A stretch of 64,000 bases of DNA, taken from the NCBI GenBank assembly GCA_029946065.1, contig JAQSDU010000017.1:88256-152255 (forward strand). Reading direction: 5' to 3'. Below are positions 26,600 to 34,547 of this stretch, piece by piece. The stretch is from Flavobacterium sp. (GTDB lineage Bacteria > Bacteroidota > Bacteroidia > Flavobacteriales > Flavobacteriaceae). The first letter of the stretch is position 1. Each line of letters opens with the position of its first letter. The notes under the pieces were generated by a model. The model did no database searches. It saw only the letters and a list, made by a program, of their open reading frames with translations, and was not told where the DNA came from. The translations under genes and the position numbers were made by a program.

Positions 26600-28204
26600 A
26601 TGATTGATAAAGCAACTTTAAGAAGTACCATTTTCAGGCATCTTGACGGATTGGTAATTGTACCTACAGCCTTTTCTTTAAAGAAAAAAGGGGTTCTCGA
26701 TTTTATCCTAGAAAAAAAGGCAACCAATCTCTCCATTATATCTTCTGCTTTCAAAGCCAACGAAGGTTATATTAATGTTGCACTTCGTGCTTTGGCATCG
26801 CAGGGATTTTTAGATTACAAAGTTGACAATGCAACCGACGAAATTGTAATTTCTGCTAATGAAAAAAGCCCGATAGCATTCCCATTATTTGATCTATATG
26901 CCGATGCCGTAGACTTATTGCAATTTTCGATGCAGTTTCACCCTCGTATTTTTGAAGAAGCACCTTTTGAAAAACTCAATGCCATTTTTGAAAAATACAA
27001 AAGCAATTATGGTATCCAATTTTCTGGTGATGCGGTTGTTGCGGAAGTGCAAAAGCAAGTTTTAAAACACATCGAAGGGCATCTTGTCGGACCAACATTA
27101 GTACGTTTGGGCATGATAGGCATGTTTCATAAATATTTCATGGAAACGTCTTTTCGTCCGGAAGAATTTCATAAATCGCCAGAGCAATTCGAGAAAATAC
27201 TTGATTTTTTTGTATACCTCGGTTGGTTTACAGAGAAAAAAGGCAATTATCAATTTACCGAAACGGGCTTATTTTTTGCGAAAAAAGCGACTTCTTATGG
27301 CGTAACGGTGTCTTATCTTCCGACTTTCGCCAAAATGGATGAACTGCTATATGGAAACCCGTCAATACTCAGAAATACGGAAGAAGGTGAAGACGAAATC
27401 CACGTAGATCGCGAAATGAACGTCTGGGGCAGCGGCGGTGCGCACGATACTTACTTTAAGGTTGTCGATGAAATTATCATTAAATTATTCAATCTTCCGA
27501 TCAACGAACAGCCAAAAGGCATTCTCGATATGGGCTGTGGCAATGGTGCCTTCCTACAGCATATTTTTGAAGTCATCGACCGACAAACCTTACGCGGCAA
27601 AATGCTCGACGATCATCCACTATTTCTGGTCGGTGCAGATTATAACCAAGCGGCATTAAAAGTCACACGTGCCAATCTGATCAAAGCCGATATTTGGGCA
27701 AAAGTAATTTGGGGTGATATCGGACAACCCGATTTGCTCGCTGAAGATTTAAAGGAAAATTATAATATCGATTTGACAGATTTGCTCAATGTGCGCACCT
27801 TTCTCGATCATAATCGCATTTGGGAAGACCCGAAAATTGTTACAGAAAATCGGGTCAGTGATTCTACCGGCGCGTTTGCTTATCGTGGCAAAAGACTCAG
27901 CAATAATAGGGTAGAAGACAACCTGCTTGGACATCTGAATAAATGGTCGCCTTTCGTAAAGAAATTTGGTTTACTATTGATAGAATTGCATACCATTGCA
28001 CCCGAATTAACCGCTGCAAATTTGGGAAAAACTGCTGCAACGGCGTATGATGCGACGCATGGTTTTTCAGACCAGTATATTGTCGAAATTCCTGTTTTGC
28101 ATAAAATTTGTGCGGAGGCTGGGTTGTTTCCTGATATGCATTATTTCCGAAGATTCCCGGATGCGGCAACGGCAACAGTGAGTATTAATTTGTTGAAAGG
28201 GTAA
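26600..28204 (+). CDS. Large class I methyltransferase with winged-helix-like N-terminus
   Basis: A 534-aa cytosolic protein. The N-terminal 90 residues (FRHLDGLVIVPTAFSLKKKGVLDFIL, NEGYINVALRALASQGFLDY) resemble the dimerisation/winged-helix part of O-methyltransferases. A middle region of about 200 residues is unassigned. The Rossmann domain starts near residue 300 with KGILDMGCGNGAFLQHIFE and FLVGADYNQAALKVTRANL. I recall similar large methyltransferases, loosely called polyketide-synthase- or AprA-like, but cannot confirm it. It is convergent with the B12 ABC ATPase gene. Substrate unknown. Confidence 0.7.
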   Translation: MIDKATLRSTIFRHLDGLVIVPTAFSLKKKGVLDFILEKKATNLSIISSAFKANEGYINVALRALASQGFLDYKVDNATDEIVISANEKSPIAFPLFDLYADAVDLLQFSMQFHPRIFEEAPFEKLNAIFEKYKSNYGIQFSGDAVVAEVQKQVLKHIEGHLVGPTLVRLGMIGMFHKYFMETSFRPEEFHKSPEQFEKILDFFVYLGWFTEKKGNYQFTETGLFFAKKATSYGVTVSYLPTFAKMDELLYGNPSILRNTEEGEDEIHVDREMNVWGSGGAHDTYFKVVDEIIIKLFNLPINEQPKGILDMGCGNGAFLQHIFEVIDRQTLRGKMLDDHPLFLVGADYNQAALKVTRANLIKADIWAKVIWGDIGQPDLLAEDLKENYNIDLTDLLNVRTFLDHNRIWEDPKIVTENRVSDSTGAFAYRGKRLSNNRVEDNLLGHLNKWSPFVKKFGLLLIELHTIAPELTAANLGKTAATAYDATHGFSDQYIVEIPVLHKICAEAGLFPDMHYFRRFPDAATATVSINLLKG

Positions 28205-28254
28205 AAATATTAATCGATTAATATTTTGAAAAATACCGATACAACCTTAATCCC

Positions 28255-29043
28255 TTAATGGTTCAAAAAGTTAAATCTAAACTTAGATTTTTCAGCATCG
28301 AAAGTGATGTTTTCATCTGCAAAAAGTTGGTTTAGAGCGCCACTTTTAATGAGTTCATAAGGCGATTCCTGAACAATATTTCCGGCTGCCATCATGATCA
28401 TTGCATCGCTAATTTGTAAGGCGAGTTCGATATCGTGTGTCGAAAATAAAATACATTTTCGGGTTTCTCGACTGAGTTTTTTTAGTAATTGCAAAAGCGA
28501 AACTTTGTGTCTTAAATCCAAATGTGTCGTCGGTTCATCCAAAATAATCAACGGCGTATCCTGAGCAATGGCACGTGCTATCAATACTTTTTGCAATTGC
28601 CCGTCACTAATTTCGTAATGTTTTCTAGCAGACAAATGACCAATTTCTGTAAGATTGATGGCGCTGTCTATTTTAGAAATATCTTCATCGGTAAGTTTGC
28701 CAATCCAGTTTGTGTAAGGTTGTCGCCCTAAAGCGACCAATTCGTATACCGTCAGGTTGTTGGGCGGCAATTTTTCGGTGAGTACGACGCTTAATTTTTG
28801 CGCCAATGCCAACGGATTATAATCGGAAATTAATTTATTATCGAGTAAAACGGTTCCTGAAAGCGGTTGTTGAATGCCGGTAATCGTGCGCAATAAAGTT
28901 GATTTTCCAATGCCGTTTTCACCAATCAAAGCAACAAGTTGTCCGCTTTGTAGCGACAAATTGATTCCTGTAGCAATAATATTTTGTTGCTTTTTATGAC
29001 TGTAGCCGATGCTTATATGATTTGTTTTTAATATTTCCATCAC
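28255..29043 (-). CDS. B12-type ABC transporter ATP-binding protein
   Basis: A 262-aa ATPase of the FecE/BtuD class. It has Walker A GENGIGKSTLLRTITG, Walker B LIILDEPTTHLD, the H-loop FSTHD, and the signature ISDGQLQKVLIARAI. The signature deviates from LSGGQ at two positions, but SDGQ/SDGE forms are, as I recall, common in Bacteroidota importers. Its start overlaps the permease stop by 4 bases (ATGA-type), indicating translational coupling. Cobalamin as substrate is inferred from the divergent B12 riboswitch and receptor; the same protein family also serves siderophores and heme. Confidence 0.9.
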   Translation of the reverse strand: MMEILKTNHISIGYSHKKQQNIIATGINLSLQSGQLVALIGENGIGKSTLLRTITGIQQPLSGTVLLDNKLISDYNPLALAQKLSVVLTEKLPPNNLTVYELVALGRQPYTNWIGKLTDEDISKIDSAINLTEIGHLSARKHYEISDGQLQKVLIARAIAQDTPLIILDEPTTHLDLRHKVSLLQLLKKLSRETRKCILFSTHDIELALQISDAMIMMAAGNIVQESPYELIKSGALNQLFADENITFDAEKSKFRFNFLNH

Positions 29044-30071
29044 AGCATCATTTTACGTTTTCTTAACAAAAGCCAAATCACAACTGGCGCACCAATAATT
29101 GATGTTATCGCGTTGATTGGCAAAATGACATCGCTTCCCGGGAACTGGCAAATAATGTCGCAAACCAACATGATAATCGCACCGAATAAAACCGTACTCC
29201 AGAATAAAACCAAGTGGCTACTCGTTTGGAAAACCAATTTTGCGATATGCGGAACCGCAAGTCCTACAAAAGCAATCGGGCCAGCAAAGGCGGTGATGCT
29301 TCCGGCGAGTATGCTTGTCGCAAAAATCAAAATGAACCGCGTTTTGTTAAAATTTAGTCCTAGACTTTTAGCGTAGTTTTCTCCCAAAAGCAAAGCATCC
29401 AAAGGTTTCAGACAAATGATACTGAGCAAAAGACCAATCAATACGCAAACTGTCAAAATTGTAATGGAAGTCCACGAAAGATTTCCCAAATTCCCCAACG
29501 ACCAAAAGGTGAATTTCTGCAATTGTTCTGCCGTACTGAAATACGTTAGCACGCCAACAATTGCACTGGCAAAACTACCAAACATCAAGCCGACAATTAA
29601 GATAGCTGTTGTATCGCGGAGCCGTTGTGAAACGAATAAAACCGCCAGTAATACTAAAAAACTTCCAACACAAGAGGCGAGAATAATACCATAAGAAGAC
29701 AGTACGAATGCCCCCAAAAATCCTGGTAAAAATCCGGCACCCATGATCAGAAATGCAACGCCAAGGCTTGAACCGGAACTCAATCCCAATACATAAGGTC
29801 CGGCTAGCGGATTGCGAAATAGTGTCTGCATCAGCAATCCACTAACCGATAATCCGATACCGGCTAGAACGGCAGTTATGGCTTTCGGTAAGCGATAATT
29901 GACTACGATATAATGCCAACTTTCCTTGGAAATGCTTTGTCCGCTAAGGCTTTTGAAAACTTCTTTTATGGGAATAGCAACAGATCCGAGACTAATATTC
30001 AATACGAATAAAACCAATGCTGCCATAAAAAGCAGCACAAATAAAATAATATTTCGCTTTGAATTTTGCAT
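29040..30071 (-). CDS. FecCD/BtuC-type ABC transporter permease
   Basis: A 343-aa membrane protein with about ten helices. Family motifs include RLPKAITAVLAGIGLSVSGLLMQTLFRNPLAGPYVLGLSSGSSLGVA near residues 60-110, the ATPase-contacting region LGLNFNKTRFILIF, and ITAFAGPIAFVGLAVPHIAK near residue 270. It starts immediately after the binding-protein stop (0-base gap) and overlaps the ATPase gene by 4 bases. It probably forms the inner-membrane channel of a vitamin B12 importer. Confidence 0.92.
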   Translation of the reverse strand: MQNSKRNIILFVLLFMAALVLFVLNISLGSVAIPIKEVFKSLSGQSISKESWHYIVVNYRLPKAITAVLAGIGLSVSGLLMQTLFRNPLAGPYVLGLSSGSSLGVAFLIMGAGFLPGFLGAFVLSSYGIILASCVGSFLVLLAVLFVSQRLRDTTAILIVGLMFGSFASAIVGVLTYFSTAEQLQKFTFWSLGNLGNLSWTSITILTVCVLIGLLLSIICLKPLDALLLGENYAKSLGLNFNKTRFILIFATSILAGSITAFAGPIAFVGLAVPHIAKLVFQTSSHLVLFWSTVLFGAIIMLVCDIICQFPGSDVILPINAITSIIGAPVVIWLLLRKRKMML

Positions 30072-31205
30072 TTATCTCAATTGCTCAAAAAAGAATAATT
30101 GGTGTTCCGGTAGTAATTCCGGATGTAAAATTTTCAGCATGTCTTTTAATACCAAATCCGGACGGTTGGGCGCTAATTCATAATAAACAATACCGCCGGT
30201 TTTGCCTTTTAAGTTCGTAAAACTGTATGCTTTTTTATTTTTGAAAGCGTCAAATTGTGCGTAATGCGGATTGTCATCGGTCATTTGCTGTAGCGAAGAC
30301 GATTCGTTGATCCAGAAATCGGCGTGTTGTGCTTTCTCAAAAACGGTTTCAAACGACAATGACAGACTTCCTGTACCAAGTGCGTCTTTCCATAGGTAAT
30401 CGCCACCGGCATCTTTTACAAACTGGCTTCCCCAAGAAGTGCCGTTCGGAATGTACCAACGATTTTCATACATCGCACCAATTAAAACAGTAGGTTTTGT
30501 GGTCGCTTTTTTGGCGATTTCGACAGTTGCTTTGTAGTCTTTTTCGATGTTAGAAAAAATTGAATTGGCCAGTTTTTCTTTTCCGTATAAGGCACCAAAA
30601 AACTTGATCCATTCTGCTTTTCCGAGCGGATTTTGTTCATTCCAATCGCCGTTTAGCATGACTTTTAGTCCGCTTTTCTCCAGGTTATCAAGCGTTGGAT
30701 TGTTATTGTCGATGCCGAAACCGATGATGACATCCGGCGCAATATCGATTAAAACTTCTGTATTTAGGCTTTGATTTGAACCCAATTCACGTACTTTTCC
30801 GGTATCAATAAGTTGTCTGACTTTCTTAGAAGAAATATATTTAGTCGTCGGAAAACCTTTCAATGTATTTTCAACGCCCAGCATTTCTAGCGACGGAATG
30901 TGCGTTGTCGATGTCACGACAATCGATTGAATGGGCACATTAATCGTTCTATATGATTTCAGGCTGTCGGGAATAATGCCGTTTTTTTCTCTTAAAATGT
31001 AAGTATAATCTTTTGCCGCATTCGGCCACGGATTGACTTTTACTATTGAAAAGCCTTCGTGTTTAAATATTGAAAAACGCGTCGCGTATTTTATGGAATT
31101 TTCTGTTTTTGCAACAATTATCGCTTTTGAATCCGCCTCTTTCTTACATCCTAAAAAGGAAATTACAAGTGCAATTAGTACAACCGAACGTAAAAAAATA
31201 CTCAT
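30072..31205 (-). CDS. B12-type ABC transporter substrate-binding lipoprotein
   Basis: From the ATG at 31205 the protein is 377 aa with lipoprotein signal MSIFLRSVVLIALVISFLGCKK; the upstream ATG at 31268 is unlikely. The class III binding-protein fold is visible: IVVTSTTHIPSLEMLGVENTLKGFP, LIDIAPDVIIGFG, and AKKATTKPTVLIGAMYENRWYIPNGTSWGSQFVKDAGGDYLWKD. It would capture corrinoid in the periplasm and deliver it to the permease. It is first in the btuF-C-D-like operon. A -7 box lies at 31228-31235 and the leader is too short for a riboswitch. Confidence 0.88.
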   Translation of the reverse strand: MSIFLRSVVLIALVISFLGCKKEADSKAIIVAKTENSIKYATRFSIFKHEGFSIVKVNPWPNAAKDYTYILREKNGIIPDSLKSYRTINVPIQSIVVTSTTHIPSLEMLGVENTLKGFPTTKYISSKKVRQLIDTGKVRELGSNQSLNTEVLIDIAPDVIIGFGIDNNNPTLDNLEKSGLKVMLNGDWNEQNPLGKAEWIKFFGALYGKEKLANSIFSNIEKDYKATVEIAKKATTKPTVLIGAMYENRWYIPNGTSWGSQFVKDAGGDYLWKDALGTGSLSLSFETVFEKAQHADFWINESSSLQQMTDDNPHYAQFDAFKNKKAYSFTNLKGKTGGIVYYELAPNRPDLVLKDMLKILHPELLPEHQLFFFEQLR

Positions 31206-31227
31206 AAAAATGCTTTTGAAATAAACG

Positions 31228-31235
31228 CAAAGGTA
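31228..31235 (-). promoter_or_regulatory. -7 box for the B12 ABC importer operon
   Basis: The minus strand reads TACCTTTG, a perfect TAnnTTTG match, 22 bases before the ATG at 31205. No correctly spaced TTG is seen. Confidence 0.5.
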
Positions 31236-31296
31236 TAAGTTAGCATGCTTTTTTTGAACATTTATCAATTTTATTTAAAAATTGAATTGAGAAAGT

Positions 31297-31304
31297 TATA
31301 TTTG
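31297..31304 (+). promoter_or_regulatory. -7 box for the riboswitch-btuB transcript
   Basis: TATATTTG matches TAnnTTTG perfectly. Transcription would start near 31310, just before the first conserved riboswitch sequence. No TTG lies 17-23 bp upstream. Confidence 0.65.
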
Positions 31305-31308
31305 CACC

Positions 31309-31552
31309 GAATTAAGGTTGTGATTTTTGATTACCATAAAATCACATTAAAAGGGAATTTGGTTCAAAACCAAAGCTGTTCCCGCAACTGTAAGCTATCA
31401 AAGCTTGTTGTTATCTGCATACCACTGTTCGTTGTAATTGCAGATTTCAGAGTTTAGATTTTAGATTCCGTGTAATCTGAAATCTAAAATCTAAAATCTA
31501 CAATCAGAATGGGAAGGTCAACAACAAGACGCAAGCCAGGAGACCTGCCTTT
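31309..31552 (+). ncRNA. Cobalamin (adenosylcobalamin-type) riboswitch
   Basis: Conserved blocks appear in order: AAAGGGAA (about 31350-31356), the GCTGTTCCCGCAACTGTAAGC core (31375-31395), CCACTG (31422-31427), GGGAAGG (31511-31517) and the B12 box AAGCCAGGAGACCTGCC (31533-31549). CTTGTTGTT (31404-31412) pairs perfectly with AACAACAAG (31520-31528) to close the peripheral arm. The arm between CCACTG and GGGAAGG is 83 nt long because a heptad repeat hairpin occupies it. A hairpin GAATCTT/AAGATTC (31568-31588), 7 bases before the ATG at 31596, may be part of the expression platform. It should repress the BtuB-like receptor when cobalamin is plentiful. Confidence 0.93.
31441..31500 (+). repeat. 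Heptad repeat hairpin inside the riboswitch
   Basis: Arms 31441-31467 and 31474-31500 pair at 24 of 27 positions (one G-U) around a 6-nt loop. The right arm is ATCTAAA repeated in tandem, the same kind of 7-bp unit as at 53257-53290. The hairpin replaces the variable peripheral stem of the riboswitch, between CCACTG and GGGAAGG. Confidence 0.8.
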
Positions 31553-31595
31553 TTTGTAACAAATATCGAATCTTCGGGAAAAAGATTCAGAGATT

Positions 31596-33428
31596 ATGAC
31601 TTTAAAAAAGCTGTTTTTAACTTGTTGTGTTTTGGTGTGCCAATGTATTTTCGCACAGCAACTTTCTGTTGCCTTAGATGAAGTCGTGATTTCGGATGCG
31701 CAACTTAAAAACTTCAGCAATTCGCAGTCGGTTTTGAAACTAGAAGATTCCGTAATTCAAAAAAACCAACCATCACTTGCTGCACTTCTTAATTATAATG
31801 CTGTTGTTTATTTTAAGGAAAACGGACTCGGAATGGTCGCATCGCCATCATTTCGCGGAACGACTGCTGCACAAACCGCAGTAGTTTGGAACGGTATCAA
31901 CATCAATTCACAAACCACCGGACAAACTGATTTTAATACGATTACGTCCAAAGATTTTAGTTCGATTTCAGTAAGAGCCGGCGGCGGAAGCGTCATTTAC
32001 GGCAGCAGCGCGGTTGGCGGAACCATTCATTTGAATAACGATTTGGATTTCTCGAAGCATTTTTCGAACCAAGTCAATGCGCAATACGGCAGTTTCAATA
32101 CTTTGGGATTACACTACGGATTGGATGTTTCGAATGGAAAATACAGCCTGAAAGTAAGTCTTTCCAATAACAGTTCCGACAATGATTATGCGTATCCAAA
32201 ATCAGGTTTTAAGAACGAGAACGGGCAGTTTTTTAATAGAAGTTACAATGTAGCTTTCGGATATAAAATCAATCTGAAGAACTTTTTGAAATTTTACAGC
32301 CAGATTTTTGATGGTGAAAGGCATTTTTCGCTCGCATCGCCATCGGATACCAAAACTAAGTACAAAGATTTTAACACAAGGCATTTGCTTGAATGGAGTT
32401 GCTACCAAAATCATTTTGTTTCCAAACTGAAACTGGCTTATCTGAGCGAAGAATACAATTATTTTGGCGATATCAGCTCGGATAATTTTTCGTTTGGGAA
32501 AGTAAAAACGGTCATTGCCAAATATGATTTTCTCTATAATTTAAATGAAAAAACCAGCGTCAATGCACTTGTTGATTTTACGCAAAACGACGGAAAAGGC
32601 TCGGACATCTTACACGAAAAACGCCAAATCGGAACCGCCGCAATTTTATTCCGACAGCTTTTAACAAAAAAAATTCAATATGAATTAGGTGTAAGAAAAG
32701 AAGCGACTTCCAATTATAAAAGTCCGCTTTTGTTTTCAGCGGGAAGCAGTTATGCGTTTTCTGCTTTGTATAAGATTAAGCTGAATTTTTCACGGAATTT
32801 CCGCATTCCGACTTTCAATGATCTGTATTGGGAAGGCGCCGGAAATCCCGATTTGAAACCGGAAAGTTCCTATCAAGGTGAAATCGGGAATGTTTTTAAA
32901 TTTCGAAATTTCCTGATTACCGCAACAATTTATCACTCAGAAATTAGCGACATGATCCGCTGGGTGCCAGGAAATGGTGGTGTTTTTTCGCCGGAAAACA
33001 CCAATAAAGTTTCTGTTTACGGATTGGAAACTATCGTCAATTGGAAAAGGAAATTTGGACACAGTACTTATGAATTCAATGGCACTTATGCCTATACAAA
33101 TTCAAAAAACAAACAGCTCGATAAGCAATTGATTTATGTGCCTTATCACAAAATTACTGCTTCGCTCGGCTACGGTTTTAAGAAATTTACTGCTAATTAC
33201 CAGCATTTATTCACAGGAAAAGTCTTTACACAATCAGACAACAATCCGACGAAAACTGTTGATATGTATAACGTTTCCAATATCGGCGCTGATTATGATT
33301 TTGGAAAAACTAATGTTTATAAAATCGGTTTTCGCGTGATGAATCTATGGGATGAAAACTACGAAAGTGTAGAAAATCGCCCGTTACCCGGACGCAATTT
33401 TAATATGTATTTAACCTTTAATTTTTAA
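31596..33428 (+). CDS. btuB: TonB-dependent receptor, BtuB-like
   Basis: A 610-aa outer-membrane receptor with signal peptide MTLKKLFLTCCVLVCQCIFAQ. The plug domain (about 30-150) contains ALLNYNAVVYFKENGLGMVASPSFRGTTAAQTAVVWNGININSQTTGQTDFNTI and GGGSVIYGSSAVGGTIHL, standard TonB-receptor plug motifs. The barrel ends in MNLWDENYESVENRPLPGRNFNMYLTFNF with a terminal Phe. The TonB box is not obvious. Cobalamin as ligand is supported by the riboswitch directly upstream. The size matches BtuB rather than the roughly 1,000-aa SusC type. The propeller lipoprotein gene follows 4 bases downstream. Confidence 0.92.
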   Translation: MTLKKLFLTCCVLVCQCIFAQQLSVALDEVVISDAQLKNFSNSQSVLKLEDSVIQKNQPSLAALLNYNAVVYFKENGLGMVASPSFRGTTAAQTAVVWNGININSQTTGQTDFNTITSKDFSSISVRAGGGSVIYGSSAVGGTIHLNNDLDFSKHFSNQVNAQYGSFNTLGLHYGLDVSNGKYSLKVSLSNNSSDNDYAYPKSGFKNENGQFFNRSYNVAFGYKINLKNFLKFYSQIFDGERHFSLASPSDTKTKYKDFNTRHLLEWSCYQNHFVSKLKLAYLSEEYNYFGDISSDNFSFGKVKTVIAKYDFLYNLNEKTSVNALVDFTQNDGKGSDILHEKRQIGTAAILFRQLLTKKIQYELGVRKEATSNYKSPLLFSAGSSYAFSALYKIKLNFSRNFRIPTFNDLYWEGAGNPDLKPESSYQGEIGNVFKFRNFLITATIYHSEISDMIRWVPGNGGVFSPENTNKVSVYGLETIVNWKRKFGHSTYEFNGTYAYTNSKNKQLDKQLIYVPYHKITASLGYGFKKFTANYQHLFTGKVFTQSDNNPTKTVDMYNVSNIGADYDFGKTNVYKIGFRVMNLWDENYESVENRPLPGRNFNMYLTFNF

Positions 33429-33432
33429 TATA

Positions 33433-34470
33433 ATGAAACTCAGAAATTTTTTCTTTTTGGCCGCAATTAGTTCGGTTGTATTGGTGTCTTGCAATGATAC
33501 AAGTAGTTCTTCAGCGCCGCTTGGTGCATACGATAACGGTATTTTGGTTGTCAATGAAGGCAATGGAACTGCAGGTTCTGTAACTTTTATCGGTAACGAT
33601 ATGACTACAATTCAACAAGATGTTTATGGTGCCGAAAATGCGGGAGACGGTATCGGTGGCTATGTGCAGTCTATATTTTTTGATGGCGACCGTGCATTTA
33701 TCATTTCCAACGGTTCCAATAAAATTACTGTTGTCAACCGTTATACCTTTGAATTAATAGACAAAATTGAAACTGGATTTTCTGTACCAAGATATGGCGT
33801 TGTTGTTGACGGAAAGGCGTATGTTACTAACCTAAAAACCTTCGGCGATTTGACTGATGATTTTATTGCTGTAATCAATTTAGAAACGCTTGCAGTAGAA
33901 AGTACGATTCCGGTTAACGCTATCGCTGATAAAATCGTCGCTAAAAACGGTAAATTATATGTTGCGAATGGCAATTACGGCGAAGGCAGTTCTTTAACTG
34001 TAATCAATGCTGCAACAGGAACGATTACCGCTACGGTTGATTTGGGCATTGCACCGAATTCGTTGGAAGAAAAAGATGGTAATCTGTATGTGCTTTGCAG
34101 CAATTATTTTGATCCAAGTAAATTGGTAAAAGTGAGTTTGTCGAACAATCAGGTGGTGAGTACTGTTACGCTTCCGGAAAGTTTAGGAAATGCGCAAAAC
34201 CTTGATATTGATGGTGGTAAAATATATTTTACGGTAAATTCAGACGTTTTTTCAACAGCTTTGAATGCCACAACTGTTAGCGAAACGCCATTGTTTGCAT
34301 CTGCTGCTACTACGCTTTACGGATTTTCTGTTAACGACGGAAAAATTTATGTAAGCGATGCTAATGATTATGTTTCTGACGGAAAAGTTTTTGTGTATGC
34401 AACAACAGGAACTTTGGAAAATCAGTTTACGGTTGGATTGATCCCGAACGGGTTTTATTTTAATGACTAA
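33433..34470 (+). CDS. Beta-propeller lipoprotein, possible BtuG-type B12-capture protein
   Basis: A 345-aa protein with lipoprotein signal (FFFLAAISSVVLVSCND). The mature part is repeated beta-propeller blades: NGILVVNEGNGTAGSVTFIG, ISNGSNKITVVNRYTFELIDKI, VTNLKTFGDLTDDFIAVINLETLAVESTI, VANGNYGEGSSLTVINAATG and VNDGKIYVSDANDY, similar to YncE/DUF5074 proteins. Bacteroides BtuG is a surface propeller lipoprotein encoded beside btuB that binds B12 very tightly. Size, fold and the 4-base gap to the BtuB-like gene support the same role here, but the identity is inference. Confidence 0.75.
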   Translation: MKLRNFFFLAAISSVVLVSCNDTSSSSAPLGAYDNGILVVNEGNGTAGSVTFIGNDMTTIQQDVYGAENAGDGIGGYVQSIFFDGDRAFIISNGSNKITVVNRYTFELIDKIETGFSVPRYGVVVDGKAYVTNLKTFGDLTDDFIAVINLETLAVESTIPVNAIADKIVAKNGKLYVANGNYGEGSSLTVINAATGTITATVDLGIAPNSLEEKDGNLYVLCSNYFDPSKLVKVSLSNNQVVSTVTLPESLGNAQNLDIDGGKIYFTVNSDVFSTALNATTVSETPLFASAATTLYGFSVNDGKIYVSDANDYVSDGKVFVYATTGTLENQFTVGLIPNGFYFND

Positions 34471-34510
34471 ATTGTAAAGCTTCCAACTTTTAAAAAAAAC
34501 TTGAACCATT

Positions 34511-34544
34511 AAAAAAAGGCTTTCAGAGATGGAAGCCTTTTTTT
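34511..34544. terminator. Bidirectional terminator after the B12 receptor operon
   Basis: AAAAAAAGGCTTTC (34511-34524) pairs with GGAAGCCTTTTTTT (34531-34544) around a short loop, with A and T runs on either side. It serves the propeller gene and the convergent S41 peptidase gene, whose stop is 4 bases away. Confidence 0.88.
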
Positions 34545-34547
34545 GTT

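Noticed and set aside
31206..31308. A possible riboswitch for the B12 ABC importer operon
   Set aside because: The -7 box is only 22 bases from the start codon, and no B12-box or core sequence is found on the minus strand; only the btuB side has the riboswitch.
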